Source: Uloborus plumipes (lineage: Eukaryota > Arthropoda > Arachnida > Araneae > Uloboridae). Taken from it: a stretch of 64,000 nt of DNA. The notes under the pieces were generated by a model that was not told the DNA's origin, ran no database searches, and saw only the letters and a program-made list of their open reading frames with translations. Shown here piece by piece: positions 1 to 13,055 of the stretch. Position numbers and translations under genes: made by a program. The stretch is from positions 30,001 through 94,000 of the forward strand of contig JAXGGA010000479.1 of assembly GCA_038373865.1 (NCBI GenBank), read 5' to 3'. The first letter of the stretch is position 1. Every line of letters begins with the position of its first letter.

Positions 1-265
1 TCTTTATTTGAATAATAACTGAAGATAACAGTTTCAATGAATCATAATTGAAAGTGTAGTTTCTATCGAAGTCTTCCAGGTGCAATTTGTTTAACTGTGA
101 TAGCTACATTTTGTTTCGATTTTTCTCTAGTATAGAAGTGATTGTTTTCTGCATATTTTTTAAAATTTGCTTTCCATTCCGAGATTCTTAAATGAGATTT
201 TTAAAAAATCTAAAAGTCTTAAATTATTGGGGAAAAGGAAGAAACAAAAAGTAGACTCTTTTTAA
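1..265. other. AT-rich non-coding DNA, left edge
   Basis: No coding frame, RNA gene or repeat is visible. It is probably upstream intron or 5' flank of the TLX-class gene. It ends in the left TTAA flank (262-265) of the adjoining MITE. Confidence 0.5.
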
Positions 266-778
266 CCCATTAATGCCTGACTTTTTTTTTCCAAAGATAT
301 TTTGCATACTAGTTACAAACAGTGTTTAATGAACGGGAAAAATAATAAAAAAAATATTATGTAGAAAATAATCTTTTTATTAAGGAAAGAAAAATCGTCC
401 CTCAAAAGTTACGATAGACCCCAGAGGGTATATACTTTTTTTACTAAAATTTTTTTCTTCCTACGATATAATATTTAAATAGACATTTTATAAGAAGAAA
501 TAAAATCAGCAATTAACATACACTGGGAAGCTGGGAATGACTTTGAAAACTTAGCTTTTTTTCTTGAGATTGTGACCGATGTCATTTTTGATAAAGGTCA
601 TATTAAAACTGCTACAGAACGCACTTTACAATGGTTATGTGCTGCAATCTGTTAATAACGAGTTGAAACAACATCAAGGTACTCATTGAACACGATTATT
701 TGGTTGAAATGTTCATTTTGGGGAAATTCAGACCATTTTTTGGACCGTCCCTAAAAAGGGACGCTAGGCATTAATGGG
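266..778. mobile_element. TTAA-flanked piggyBac-like MITE
   Basis: The 513-bp interval is bounded by TTAA on both sides (262-265 and 779-782) and starts and ends with the same 13 bp in inverted orientation, cccattaatgcct (266-278 and 766-778). A short palindrome built on gtccctaaaaagggac lies just inside the right end. There is no transposase frame, so it is non-autonomous. TTAA target duplication is the hallmark of the piggyBac superfamily. That assignment rests on the TTAA and terminal repeats only. Confidence 0.6.
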
Positions 779-782
779 TTAA

Positions 783-2220
783 TCGTGATAATTTTTACAG
801 GAAAAAAGAATGTGATTTAGAAAGTAGTTACCCTATAATTGTAGTGTTGCTACGACGCATTTCTGAGATTGCTTAAAATTTATAGGCAAAAGCTACAGTC
901 TTGGACTTAACTACTAGCGAACTTCTTATTTTATACGTCCATTCTTGACTGCTTTCAGGGTTGTTTGATGCCACGCAGATATTCAAGTATCAACGGTCCA
1001 ACTTAATGTTTTCTTTTCTTCTTTGAGCTGTAAAATCAGCCAGTCGCTACATCTATTTGTTTTTGCAAAATCACATTTTATTTATTATTTTGTTTTCATT
1101 CATGCAAGAACCTCTTTTTTTTTCTCCTCTTGTGATTCCAAGCTAACATCCGTCCATATACCACTCGTTGTATTGAAGGAGCTACTGTACCTTGACTAAT
1201 TAAAACTCAGAGTTAGTTCCAGTATTTGCTTGGAGGAAATCTGTACGTCTATCATTCGTACTCTTTGGATAAATATACTATAAAAGGGGTGCCCGAACCT
1301 CTCCGATTCGCGATACCATTTAAAGAAGTAGAATTTTCTCACAACACCGTAGTTTATCTCTATTATATATGAATATATCGAAACCATTTACAGTTCGCAG
1401 CACATCTTGCCTGCGACACCCACAAACACCCTTTACAAAACTACACAGCCACATTGTTAAACAGTTTTAGCAAAATGAAATTAACTTAATATTTCCTTCA
1501 GCATATTTTGAGGTTAATTTTCTTTCCCTAAAACACCAAAAATGTTCAAACCATATTAAAAAAACTTTATAACAATCTCCTCAATTAATGGAATCAATGT
1601 CCCATAGCTTTACGAGACACAGGAGAATTATAAAGCATTTAAAGATAAAATTGCTTAACAATCAGAATTACTTACTATATTTGTTAATGATTCATTTGAA
1701 ATAGGTCATTTGCTTATTAATAGGTCATTTATAGCTGTAAAATAATTCGAATATGAGAGTTCGGAATATTTCAGTTATTAAAAACAATTCTATACAAAGT
1801 TTCAGCAATTCACCATCCTTTTGTTTTTCGTACCAAATTTAATTACGAAAATTCACTTCAAATTTCCTTAATTCAAACTGTAAAATTTACACATTTTAAT
1901 CAACAGTATTTATGAATTTATTTGTTAGAAAAGTAGAGGAGAATGGCAGCAAAATCCCCCCTCACTTTATAGTCCTCCACAAAGTCAAATCTCTGCAGAA
2001 CCAGTCATTCAAAATTTCAGTCGTGATTAAAACAGTCCCCATTATATTCACAGACCTATCATGAATTCAAATCGGCCAATATAGAATAGAAACAGTGTTC
2101 TTAGATTACTTGTTTTTTAAATTATATTAAATAAGCATTCTGATGTTTTACAGCGATTAATCGTGCAACCATCAGACATAATTATACATTTTACGGTGAA
2201 ACCATAACATCTCGAATTTC
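783..2220. other. AT-rich non-coding DNA
   Basis: No supported gene or repeat. The only open frame (63 aa, minus strand, 1196-1387) has no recognisable domain and is of a length expected by chance in this composition. Confidence 0.5.
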
Positions 2221-2483
2221 TCCTTATTGTGCAACCCGAGGGGGAAATATTTCTGCCCTGGTTGGTCCCATTACTATGATTCACTTCCTACCTTGAACAC
2301 AGATCATAATATATTATAAGCGCGTTTGTTGATGGTAATTACTGAAGTGGACAGCAGTTGGCAGCAGATTTACAGTCTGCATCAAACGCTGCGGATCTCA
2401 TAGGCGCGCAATATATGCATCTGCTTAAGGCCGCTAATTATTACATATGTAATCGCCGGTGGATTACAAAAGCCAGAATCAAA
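2221..2483. promoter_or_regulatory. Candidate regulatory island
   Basis: This stretch is noticeably less AT-rich and less repetitive than its surroundings. It carries several homeodomain-like cores (for example gctaattattacat near 2434), an imperfect cagcag/ctgc dyad near 2365 and several CpGs. It shows no coding frame. It directly abuts the 189-bp tandem array. Calling it a regulatory element is inference from composition and motif content; cross-species conservation has not been tested. Confidence 0.25.
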
Positions 2484-3409
2484 CCATCTCTTAAATGTTT
2501 AAAGACGTAAGGTACCTCTGTGAAATGTTGAAGGTATGATTGTTATTTAGTTTTATCAGTTTAAAATAATGCTTTTTGAAAAATGAGTTCTCATGTTAGA
2601 TATTTGCAAGGAAATTTGTGTTGTTTGTTTAAAGAATGAAAAATAAATAAGTAATTGTTCGCCAATCCATCACCATCTCTTAAATGTTTAAAGACGTAAG
2701 GTACCTCTGTGAAATGTTGAAGGAATGATTGTTATTTAGTTTTATCAGTTTAAAATAATGCTTTTTAAAAAGTGAGTTCTCATGTTAGATATTTGCAAGG
2801 AAATTTGTGTTGTTTGTTTAAAGAATGAAAAATAAATAAGTAATTGTTCGCCAATCCATCACCATCTCTTAAATGTTTAAAGACGTAAGGTACCTCTGTG
2901 AAATGTTGAAGGAATGATTGTTATTTAGTTTTATCAGTTTAAAATAATGCTTTTTGAAAAGTGAGTTCTCATGTTAGATATTTGCAAGGAAATTTGTGTT
3001 GTTTGTTTAAAGAATGAAAAATAAATAAGTAATTGTTCGCCAATCCATCACCATCTCTTAAATGTTTAAAGACGTAAGGTACCTCTGTGAAATGTTGAAG
3101 GAATGATTGTTATTTAGTTTTATCAGTTTAAAATAATGCTTTTTAAAAAGTGAGTTCTCATGTTAGATATTTGCATGGAAATTTGTGTTGTTTGTTTAAA
3201 GAATGAAAAATAAATAAGTAATTGTTCGCCAATCCATCACCATCTCTTAAATGTTTAAAGACGTAAGGTACCTCTGTGAAATGTTGAAGGAATGATTGTT
3301 ATTTAGTTTTATCAGTTTAAAATAATGCTTTTTAAAAAGTGAGTTCTCATGTTAGATATTTGCATGGAAATTTGTGTTGTTTGTTTAAAGAATGAAAAAT
3401 AAATAAGTA
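2484..3409. repeat. Tandem array, 189-bp unit, 4.9 copies
   Basis: Copies begin at 2484, 2673, 2862, 3051 and 3240 with the word ccatctcttaaatg, giving an exact 189-bp period. The last copy stops about 20 bp short, at 3409. Copies differ by only a few substitutions (for example ctttttgaaa versus ctttttaaaa, and gcaagg versus gcatgg), so the expansion is recent. Copies 4 and 5 share the gcatgg variant, consistent with a late duplication of a neighbouring unit. There are no open frames and no inverted terminal repeats. Confidence 0.95.
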
Positions 3410-6400
3410 GAAGTTAACCATGGAATATAATCGATTAAATTAGTAGCTGTTAACGCTATGAACGACAAAAAATAAATTGATTTGCATAACATATTTTCGC
3501 ATCTGTGCACCGATTACAATTTTATTGTGTCGCTCATCCCCCTTCATGTTTCTACTTTTAAATTTTCCGGTACACGTAATTTTGTATTACTGCAAGATTT
3601 TTTAAAATGAATGTTACTTAGATTTTTTAAAATGAATGATTACTGCAAGCATTTTTTAAAATGAATGTTGGATAAAAGGTTCTAGTCCTTAAAAAAAAAA
3701 AGCATGGTAATTTTATTCGCTGTCTTTTTATCACATCTCCCCAACGTGCTTCCTAATTTCCTATAATTTTACAAGTATACATATGCGCATGTGTGTATGC
3801 AAGTCTTGCAATACTTCAATTTCAGTGCAATTATCATTACACTAAAATTAAAATCATCTTTTCATAGTTTTCTTTCTCTTTTATTTATTTATTTTCATTT
3901 CTTTTTTTTTTTTTTGCTTTTTACTCGTATTTGAAAAAAAATAATTAGTGGTCTAGGTTCATCAAAGAAAATTTAGCTCAAAGAAATCGGCAGACGACAA
4001 AGTCCTTACTTTTATAGTCAACGGTTAGAAGATACAGACATTTGTACAATTTCTATAATTGCGGGCCGCAGAAATAATGTGCTAAAATACTCCGCGGAAA
4101 TCGGCAATCACTCGAAGAATTTAAAGATAACTTTAAAAGCATTCTGATGCTCCCATTAGCGTACAAACAACATTGCATTTAATTTGCTGTTTCAGCTTGA
4201 TAGTAGTAATCCGAATTACACATTGAGGCTTCAAATCGGATATTATTGATGCTACATTGGGGCGAAACAAGCATGAAAAATAAACATCAACCATTCTGGC
4301 TAAAGACAAATTACAGTGTGTCGACAAGTCTTCAGTTGTGTCGGCTCGACGATGATAATACACTCAGTGACATCATTATAGCTTCCTTATACGGAGTGAA
4401 CCCAAAATCAAATCATGGAGAAGTCTTATGGCGTCAATAGTAAATGCCCGGTAGCTATGATATGTTTTTCCGTTTTTTGTAGAGGAAGGAAAGGTCAACT
4501 TAATCACAGACACACGGACTTCTATTTAGAGTTGCTTGAACTTCTCGCGATGTTAAACTTAAATAATAACGAAGTTAACGACTACTTTTAGTGGAACTTA
4601 ATTTGCATGGGAGCTCAACAACTGCATTATTTTTTTTTCAGGAGGACTTGAGAAATGAGACGGTAAGGAGCGAAGCTCATCGATATTGCGCTCCGGAGCG
4701 CACCAGTGCATTAATTTCAAAACTGATGGTCAATTTCTTTTGTAAGATAAATGTATCCAATTTGTAGCTTCAATGCGTTGGTGTTGATAAAAGAAAGTTC
4801 AAAACTAACAAATGGTCAATTTCTTTTGTAAGAGAAATGCTCACATCTCGGATGTAACTCACACTATAACGGGGAATTTTTATCACCTATTAGTTTTCTG
4901 CGTCAGTGAAAACTACGAGGAATAGCACTATTTAAACCTAACCATAAACGACGTTAATTCCCGCCTTTACATTTTTAATTGACCTTCTGCTCCAACATTT
5001 CAGCATTTTGGAAAATTCTTGCATCAAAATTCCCATATCTTTGCTGAAAGTGTTGAGATTGAGATATAAATGAACGGAAAATAAAAGTTTTTCTTCTTTT
5101 TTCTCTATTAAATAAAAAAATATATAGTTCTGCTTTTTTAAAAAGGCCATTTATGATATGATCCCACCTGAGAAAGTGAACCATAACCTTGCAATTTACT
5201 TATTACAAGGCTCCTGGACTTTGTGTTTCACGGAGAGGAAAGAGAGAAAAAAACAAACACGAAATTTTTCGCATCTGATTTACATTAGTCAGTATTAAAA
5301 ATTCACAAATATGTATTTGAATGTATATTAAGTCTTAGAAGTTTATTATACACTAATATAAGGGATAAACATTTTTGAAAATGTTTAATGAATAGAATTA
5401 ATGTATGATTTTGTTAGCGTGAAATTGAAAAAATATGGTTTCAAGTAAAAGCAAGAAACAAAAATTAATACCGTATTAAACGTGAATTTACCCTTCATCA
5501 AAGTTTTATATTTTCTAAGTAATTTATCTATTGAGCAAAATATTGCAGATTTAGACATAAAAATATTGCTCCTAATTTAAATTTATCAAAATCTTAAAAC
5601 AAACAACGTTTTAACGTCAAACGCTTTAGTTTTTTAAAACTACGATGTTCTCTAACATTAAAACTACGAAAGTTGCCTATTAAAAATAAATTTTTAGAAA
5701 TAATCTATCAATAAGTTCAGTTTTTTAGTCACTTAAGCACTAATACTGTAACAAACAAAATATTTAATGCAAAAAGATGGGAATTTAAATTAAGAAAATA
5801 GTGCTTTTGAAACCCCATTTTCACTCAAAATAAAATAGAAAGTCGAGGTTTCTAATGATTCCATCCATTGCATTTTCAGATGCCGATAGAATGAATGTTC
5901 CTTGAAGTACATTTTTTCTCGTAATACAAATTACATAATTATATCAATATATTTTACCTCGTTTGATAAAGCAAATACAATTCCCAGCAGACTATGACCT
6001 TAATTTATTCCTAGAAGAAAGTTGCTCAACATTATAAAGTTAGAATGCATTCTTTGAAACGAGATCTAAAACATATGTCTGAAGAATAACTACAAATCTA
6101 ACTAAATTTAAATATAAATAATTCATTTCCAAATCAATCATTTTTAAGAAACGATCAAATCAAAACGATATTTTAGATAAACTGAAAATGAAAAAAAAAA
6201 AAAAAACTACTTCAAATTACGAAACCCATGATCTTGCCAATAATGATTGATCATTGCATTTATAATCAATGCAAAACGAGCCAAACGCAATCATACGAAC
6301 TAGAATTTATTCTTGATATATTTTTTTTTTTCATTTGAAATAAACGTTATTAACTTACTTACCATAAAACAAGTTAAAACAGGAGTATAAAGAAAAAATA

Positions 6401-9400
6401 CTATCAAACCTTAAATCTACGCTGTTCTGCTTTTTAAAATGCAGCCAGACATATTGTTAACATTTGAACCTTAATTACCATCAATGCGCGTAGTTAGTTT
6501 TGTTATCCGCATTGAAAGAGAAAATTACAGAGCGCATTGAGGTTTTTCAGAAAGTTGCCCATTTGCTAGAAATTACAGGAAAATATTGTAATTACATTCA
6601 TTCCCGGCGGACCAGGGTGATGGATGCGATTCCAGTCTCAAAGAGCTCCACAAAAACCACCACACGACATTTTCGCATCAAAGGAGTACTGTGTAATTTT
6701 ACAATGCCTTTTACTGTAGCCGTACTCTATGATATACCCATACCTTGTAACTGTAGAAGATTATTTTGTATCAGTAACGGGAAATGATGTTTATTATCTC
6801 TTGAAAAGCAAAGCTGAGATCGAAAGGTGAGATTATAGCATGGGTAAATGACGGTTATTTGTAGGATTGTGTAATTCTGTCGTAGAGAAGCGTTTTGCGT
6901 CTTGTTGCAAGTGCTGTGTAATTATAGAAGCAAAGCTACTTTCAGTAATTCTGAATTGTAGCTTCAAAACAAGACATTTTAGGGCATGCAAAAAGTAAAG
7001 TAATCAAATACGTCAAGAGCTTTCAATTAAAAGAGTTTTTTCACACTCTTATAGAAAAGCTGGAGGAGGGGAAGATTAGTAGCTATTAAGTCATTAACAT
7101 TGATGTATATTTCATTATTATTATTACCTTTTGTGTATAAAAAGGGGGAGGGGTATCTCTTTACTTTTGGTATAAAATAATTAATGATTCCGTCTGGAGT
7201 TTTTTTTTTTTTTTTTAGTATTAAAACATATTTGTTCGCTCGAAATAAGCTTATATGCAAAGCTTTTCGCGAATTTTGCTTTCATAGCATTGGTTTTAAC
7301 AATAAAATACTTTACTTTGTGTAAAATGAACAGTAATTGCTCTTATTGAATTTGCACTCTGTGATACTGTCGAATACGGCAACTTTTTGCCAGCAACCAA
7401 CTTTATGGCACATCATTTTTGATTTTAGGGCGCGTAGTGATTGTCGAAATGTAAATAGAGTTTCCAAAAAATTTTACAGTTCAGTACTAGCACGCAAAAA
7501 GGGATGTCTATTGTTTTTAACCTTTTTTTGTGATAACATTAAATTTGAATGTGAATGCTGTAGTACACATTGTTTCTGTATTATCGTCAGAGTCTTGCTT
7601 GAAGCAACTATTTCCACCTATTTTAAATTGATGAAAAGTTTAATATTGTATTTCTATGTTTTTGAAGGTTAACAACACAAATTGACGATTTTACGAATTG
7701 TTTTATTTAAGGTTTTCATAATTGCGAAACTTACCAGTTTTCATAAGTGATACTATATTATATGAAACCTTTTCCATGTGCACGTGTTGTCCAGTCATAA
7801 GGAATTTTAAGAAACAAATTTCTGTAGTTGTTTATTACCGCAAGGACAAAATAAAAGGATCGATGAAGCCACTTCGAAAAAACTGCGGAAATTTGTTTCT
7901 AATTAATATTAAGTCATGAACACATCCGTTATTTTTGTTTGTTTTTGTTATATGTTTTTTGTTTTTCAAATAATTCGTTTTGTATCAGTGCTTTCAATTA
8001 GAACCTTTTTTCTCTTTGATCAACTTTAAGAAAAAACACACTAAAAAATCAATTTTTAAGAAACTGGTCCCAAAAGTTAAGAAATATACACCTAAGTTTA
8101 GTGACTTGTTGCCATTTCTATTAGAAGTTTAAATAAAAAGATTGACAATCTCAAGTAACTTTTTTTATTCCACCAATATCTTGAGGAAATATTAAAAAAT
8201 AAGACCAAAAGCAATCATTTTTAGTACGGATTTTAATCATAAACAACCTAGTATATGACAGACTGCATTTTGAACAAAATAATTTGGCATAACGTTAACG
8301 CATTTATGTTAACAACTTTGTAACTTTGTGCCACATGAAAACGTTTTCTCTCTCTATCCCCTTCCCTAGCTAATTGGACTTTTTTCACAACGGCATTTAA
8401 ATTTCTAAAGTGTGTAGCTGTATATGACGAAAATTCCCAATCTGCTATGTCAAACAATACGGAATATGTGCTCAAAAATCACCAAAAAGTGGCATCAAGT
8501 TGACGCATTTGAACGCATTCATGCCCTATAACTAAAATAGATTTGTCGAAGAATCAGTTACCGCTATTAAAATTTGAAGAAAAATCCTAATTAGTGATTT
8601 AAAATCTAAATTTAATACTTTATATAGCCACACACAAAGTTTTTCGAATAAAACAGTTAAAAGTATTATGTATTAAGTTTTACCTTGATTTTTCTCCATA
8701 TGCTGTTGTTGTGAGTAGAGTACCTTCTGTCGCAGGGATGCTATATGTGTTGCCACTTGAGCGAGCAGCAAATCAAACGCAAAGAGCTAAGATGTTAACA
8801 TAATTAATTTTCCACTCTTCCTCATTTTTCAGCTAAATAACTATTACTTGATGTTGCAATATATATTAGACGCTGCGATAGTCAACCCTATGAAGAACGA
8901 AAATTAGTTTGCATTAAGCAGAAAAATTATGGGTATTGCTCAAGCATCAAATCAAATTTATGAATCAAAGCTTAAAATATGAGCAAATGTCGATAATGTC
9001 ACATATAATACGTATGTCTCCAACATTAAAGAGTGTACAAGAAGGTTAACTTTTGCATTCATAAGAGGAAAAAAAGGACGGACATAGTCTATTAAAAGGT
9101 AAATCAAACAAGGAAATTTAAGATTCAAGTTCCTGTAAATGACAGTTATTTATTACATAACACAATTCTCGCATTGAAATGGGGTGAGCGACGTGTTTCG
9201 AGTACAGTGTAATTGCATTACTAATACTATTTTCGGAAATAATAAATCTTTGAAAACTACATTTTGTACCGCTTAAAATAAAAGAGGTATGTAATCACGA
9301 ACTATTAATTCAAAGTAATTTTTTTACATTGTGGTTTCAGTAAAATGGAGGAGCGGGGGGGGGGAGATAATAAATAAATAAAAATATGTATCTGCTGAGA

Positions 9401-9547
9401 TACTTCAAACGTGTTTTTTAACCGAAGGAAATGTCTAAGTAAAAACTCATATTTTGTAATAAAAAAATAAATAAAATACTTAAGAATATTAACTTAGAAA
9501 AATAGCATTGCTAAACAAAACACATTTTTTCCTGAAATGTATGGGAA
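3410..9547. other. AT-rich non-coding DNA with small local repeats
   Basis: No gene is supported. Small features: three copies of ttttttaaaatgaatg at about 3597-3667; an imperfect 84-bp-spaced duplication of atggtcaatttcttttgtaa (4716-4839); poly-A/T runs; a G run near 9355. The open frames of 60-111 aa (6500-6787, 7337-7672 and others) have low-complexity, Phe/Lys/Ile-rich translations typical of AT-rich non-coding DNA. Confidence 0.5.
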
Positions 9548-9733
9548 GAGGAGGCACAGTGAGTTTCCTTTCGTTTTGTTATACTTCATTTAATTTTAGT
9601 TTTGAAGAAATTTCAATTACAGAACGTTATTAAAATTTTTAAGTTATCACTATTCTTTTTTTTTCAAAATTTATTTTAATTATTTTTCTTTAAAAAAGTG
9701 GAATTTCAAATGGCTCTCCAACTGTGCCTCCTC
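9548..9733. repeat. Inverted repeat pair, possible small foldback element
   Basis: The 13-mer gaggaggcacagt (9548-9560) recurs in inverted orientation as actgtgcctcctc (9721-9733), bracketing AT-rich DNA. A further inverted piece, gggggcacag, follows the right arm. No clear target duplication was found, so a MITE origin is only possible. Confidence 0.4.
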
Positions 9734-10415
9734 GTGGGGGCACAGCGAAGCATATCATGGGGTGTATCGATGTATTGAAAATGGTACAGTTGGGATCAGC
9801 TATCTTATGACTATACGATATTATTATTAATTACAGATTAAGATTATAATCCAAAATACAAAAAACGAAAGCAGTTTTTAAACGACAGGATGTTAAAAAA
9901 ATTATAATTAATAATCGCATTTGAGATTGAAATATTTCTTGCAAAATAATGTTTGATGCATTGAAAACAACGAAATAATATTAGCAAAAATATTGAAAGA
10001 CACTACTGGACTTAATAAACTAATATTGTCAGTATAATATTAATGTTCTTTCAATTCGTCAAGTTAATCTAAAACAGGTAAAAATCAACATTGAAAATTT
10101 ATCCGCAAATTTTGTATCGACAAATCCTTCATAAAATTCATTCATAATTCACGATTTCAATGAAAACACAATTTCTTTGCTTTACGTGCCATGAATCATT
10201 ACAGACAAACCGTGTGACATGATTTTTTTTTTTTTTTTTTTTTGAGAAATAATAGCTTCGTAAGTGCCAATAATGTCAATAACAGTTTATTGAGCGTGTG
10301 ATGAACACAGAGAAAATTAGTTTAACAATGGCAGATTAAACTGAATAGTCGGATGAATTTTTAAACAGACGCTTTGTGTATTACGACAAACAACTGTGTT
10401 GCATTGTAAGATGTC

Positions 10416-11375
10416 GTGATTATTCAGTTTATTTACTCTTATGAAAGCTCCACCTCTTCAACCGCTTCAGTTAACAGCTGTCTATTCTGAACTTGAATCT
10501 GGTTACTAGCAGATTGAAGTTCTTACATTATAGAATATAACCTTGTTCTATAATGTAAGAATTTTTTAATGTGCTCTGCGTGCTGGACAACGGTGTGAAA
10601 AGTTACGGGGTAATGTTTCAAATGACAGAAATATGTTTCGAAAATACTTTCTTTTACGAAAATCTAAATTTGAGCACTTTCCCCGTGGACTTTTTCCGAA
10701 CAGAAAGGAAATAGTATGATTTCGAAAAATTCTTTGAGCTTTTTAAAAATGTGTTATTTAAAAAATAAAAAGAAAATCAATGTCTTTCACTTTCCAATGT
10801 CTTCTAATGTCTAATAGACTTTCGCATTAGAATTTTAACGAAAGGGTTCACACTTCAATTTACTGAGATTTGCCGATGTTTCAAAAAAATAAAAAAATAA
10901 ATAAATAAATAAAAAAATAGAGAAACGCGAGTGATTATTCAGTTTATTTACTCTTTTGAAGGTTCCGTTTCTTCAGCCGCTTCAGTTAACATCTATCTAT
11001 TCTCGACTTGAATCTGGTTACTTGCAGATTGAAGTTCTCACATTATAGAAGAAGGTTAGTGCTCTGCATGCGAGACAGCGGTGCGAAAAGACATTACGGG
11101 GTAATGTTTCAAATGACAGAAATGTTTCAAAAATATTTTTCTACGAAAATCTAAATTTGAGCACTTTCCTCGTGACTCTCCGAAAAGAAAGGAAATAGTA
11201 TAATTTCAAAAAAAAAAAAACATTTTTTGATGTTTTACTTTAAAAAAAAAACATGTATTTCACTTTCCACAGTGTTTTCTTATAGCCAATAGTCTTTCGC
11301 ATTAGAATTTTAACAAAAGTGTTGACACTTCAACTACTGAGATGATGCCTCAAAATTAAAGAAAAAAAAATGCGA
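10416..11375. repeat. Two-copy tandem duplication, about 515 bp
   Basis: Copy 1 (10416-10930) and copy 2 (10931-11375) both start gtgattattcagtttattta and stay alignable to their ends, with many substitutions and some indels. They are therefore older than the 189-bp array. Copy 1 has an insertion forming a perfect 16-bp stem with a 10-base loop (10520-10535 with 10546-10561, arm ttcttacattatagaa). Copy 2 keeps only one arm. No coding potential is seen. Confidence 0.85.
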
Positions 11376-12424
11376 GTAAGCTCAATTTCTTTTAAAGTTT
11401 TGTTCTCTTATCTATAAAATTGCGAAATTGAAGCTGTGGCAGAGCAAAATGAATCAAATATAATATATGACGGATCAAAAAAAGAAATAAATAAAATTGG
11501 CTTACAGAAGAGTTTTTGAAACATCGTTGACAATTTTCAATCATGCACCGTGTACATAAATATGAAGCCCCATTATTCGAAAGAGAAAAAAAAAAAAACT
11601 TAATGGTGATAAAAGTGGCAATTTGTAAAAGTGAGTTTTTTCATACTTTTAGCAAAATACAGAATAATGAACAAAGTATAAAAATTAAGTTGATGAAAAT
11701 TCTGCGCCAAAGGGTTAAATCGTAATTAAATTCTCCTTCCTAACAACACAGTGGACTTCAGAGTTGTTTTTATTCCACTCAAAAGAAGCGCTTTCAATTT
11801 TTATAAAATTATGCGACATAGATTTCAATGAAGCATTATAATTATCGATTACAAATGCTCCGTTTTATAAAAATCAGCTGTCTGCGACCAGTTCTATCTC
11901 TATTGGCAAAAACAAAAGCAGTTGGAAGTTAGGAGGGAATATTTTTCTGCTTTCAGGTTTAAGAATCAGGCTGCTTTCAAACGGAGATTGACATGTAAAT
12001 GATAGTGTAAGAAGTAAGCCTAGACCTTCACATTATCACGTAAGAGCCCTACGAAAAGATATGACTGCTATTGATTATAACAGTTAAATTGTCTATCGCT
12101 ATTTTATTTTATTTTGGTATGTTATTATTGCTGGGTGCACTTAGCATTTGTTGGTTATTTAGTTAGTCAGCTTATGCATGCCTCAAGTGCAATGAAATAT
12201 GAAGCATTTATATTTTAAAAAAAAGTTCACCATTATTGAAGGTTTAGTAGCATTATACTTAGTTTTACTCTTTACTCTTTACTGTATTTATATGTTTTTT
12301 TCCTCCTCATAAACAACGATATTCACAGTAGCTATTTAGACAAATATGAATTAGTTCAACATTGCGAGATGAGCACGCAAAAATTCAGGAAACTTTTCTG
12401 GGCAATATTACTGTAAAATGGAGC
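11376..12424. other. AT-rich non-coding DNA
   Basis: Nothing supportable is seen: no splice-flanked coding stretch, RNA gene or clear repeat. The 60-aa frame at 11543-11725 is Lys-rich and unremarkable. Confidence 0.45.
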
Positions 12425-12690
12425 GTTTACCGTGCATACAATTTTTACAGTAAATTGTACCAAAAAATTAATTGCAGCGACAATCGATACACCACTTGAC
12501 TTATGGTGTAAAACACCTAACACACCATTTCCACTCGCCTGATGTGACCCATTAAGTATAGTTTACACTAAACTGGTTTGCGAATACTAGGAACTCTGGT
12601 TCCATCCCTGCTGCTCGCCTATCGAGTTGTTTAACTTTTTTTTTTTCCTACCGTAAAATTTTACAGTAAAGTCGGATATTACGGTAAAAA
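12425..12690. mobile_element. Degenerate MITE-like element with gtaaa-type ends
   Basis: The left part (tttaccgtgcatac, then ttttacagtaaattgtacc) and the inverted complement of the right part (tttaccgtaatatcc, then tttactgtaaaattttacgg) are similar over about 40 bases. This suggests an old inverted-repeat element. The exact ends and any target duplication are not clear. Just outside it, acagagatgccgata is repeated 22 bp apart (12700 and 12722). Confidence 0.35.
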
Positions 12691-12862
12691 GTACTAGTAA
12701 CAGAGATGCCGATACTCATATACAGAGATGCCGATACGATAGAGCTGCCGTAATATTTCAGGAAAATTGTAAATCATAAACAGTGAAAACAGTGAGACCT
12801 AAGTAAAAAACCAATTATAACTGCAAATCAAAAACTGTTTGCAAAATTTTAAACGCATAAAC

Positions 12863-12965
12863 ATCCCAGGTAGCACAAATAACCTTTAAACGTTGTATAA
12901 ACGTTTTTAAGTGGTTGTTACAACCATTTTACAACCTTTAAAAAACGAAGTGTGCTACTTGGGAT
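12863..12965. mobile_element. 103-bp foldback MITE next to homeobox exon
   Basis: Its ends are atcccaggtagcaca (12863-12877) and tgtgctacttgggat (12951-12965), inverted repeats with one mismatch in 15. The interior contains further self-complementary words (gttgtataaacgttt; ggttgttacaacc). It is too short to encode anything. It finishes 90 bp before the chosen start of the homeobox exon, so it lies inside the intron segment that precedes the splice acceptor. Confidence 0.6.
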
Positions 12966-13055
12966 AGTAATTTTAATAACCTGCTACTATTTTTGTTCCT
13001 GTATAGTTACTTGCTGATACTAATTCCCTCGTAGTGCCTTTTTCTATACCACCAG

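Noticed and set aside
2484..3409. CRISPR-like array
   Set aside because: The 189-bp units are contiguous with no unique spacers, so it is an ordinary tandem repeat in eukaryotic DNA.
7337..7672. Plus-strand 111-aa open frame rich in Cys and Phe
   Set aside because: No signal peptide logic, no spacing pattern of a known Cys-rich family, and no splice-site support. Treated as chance.
12590..12625. tRNA-type B box (ggttccatccc) suggesting a SINE
   Set aside because: One mismatch to the B-box consensus, no A box at the right distance and no poly-A tail; a chance match is likely.
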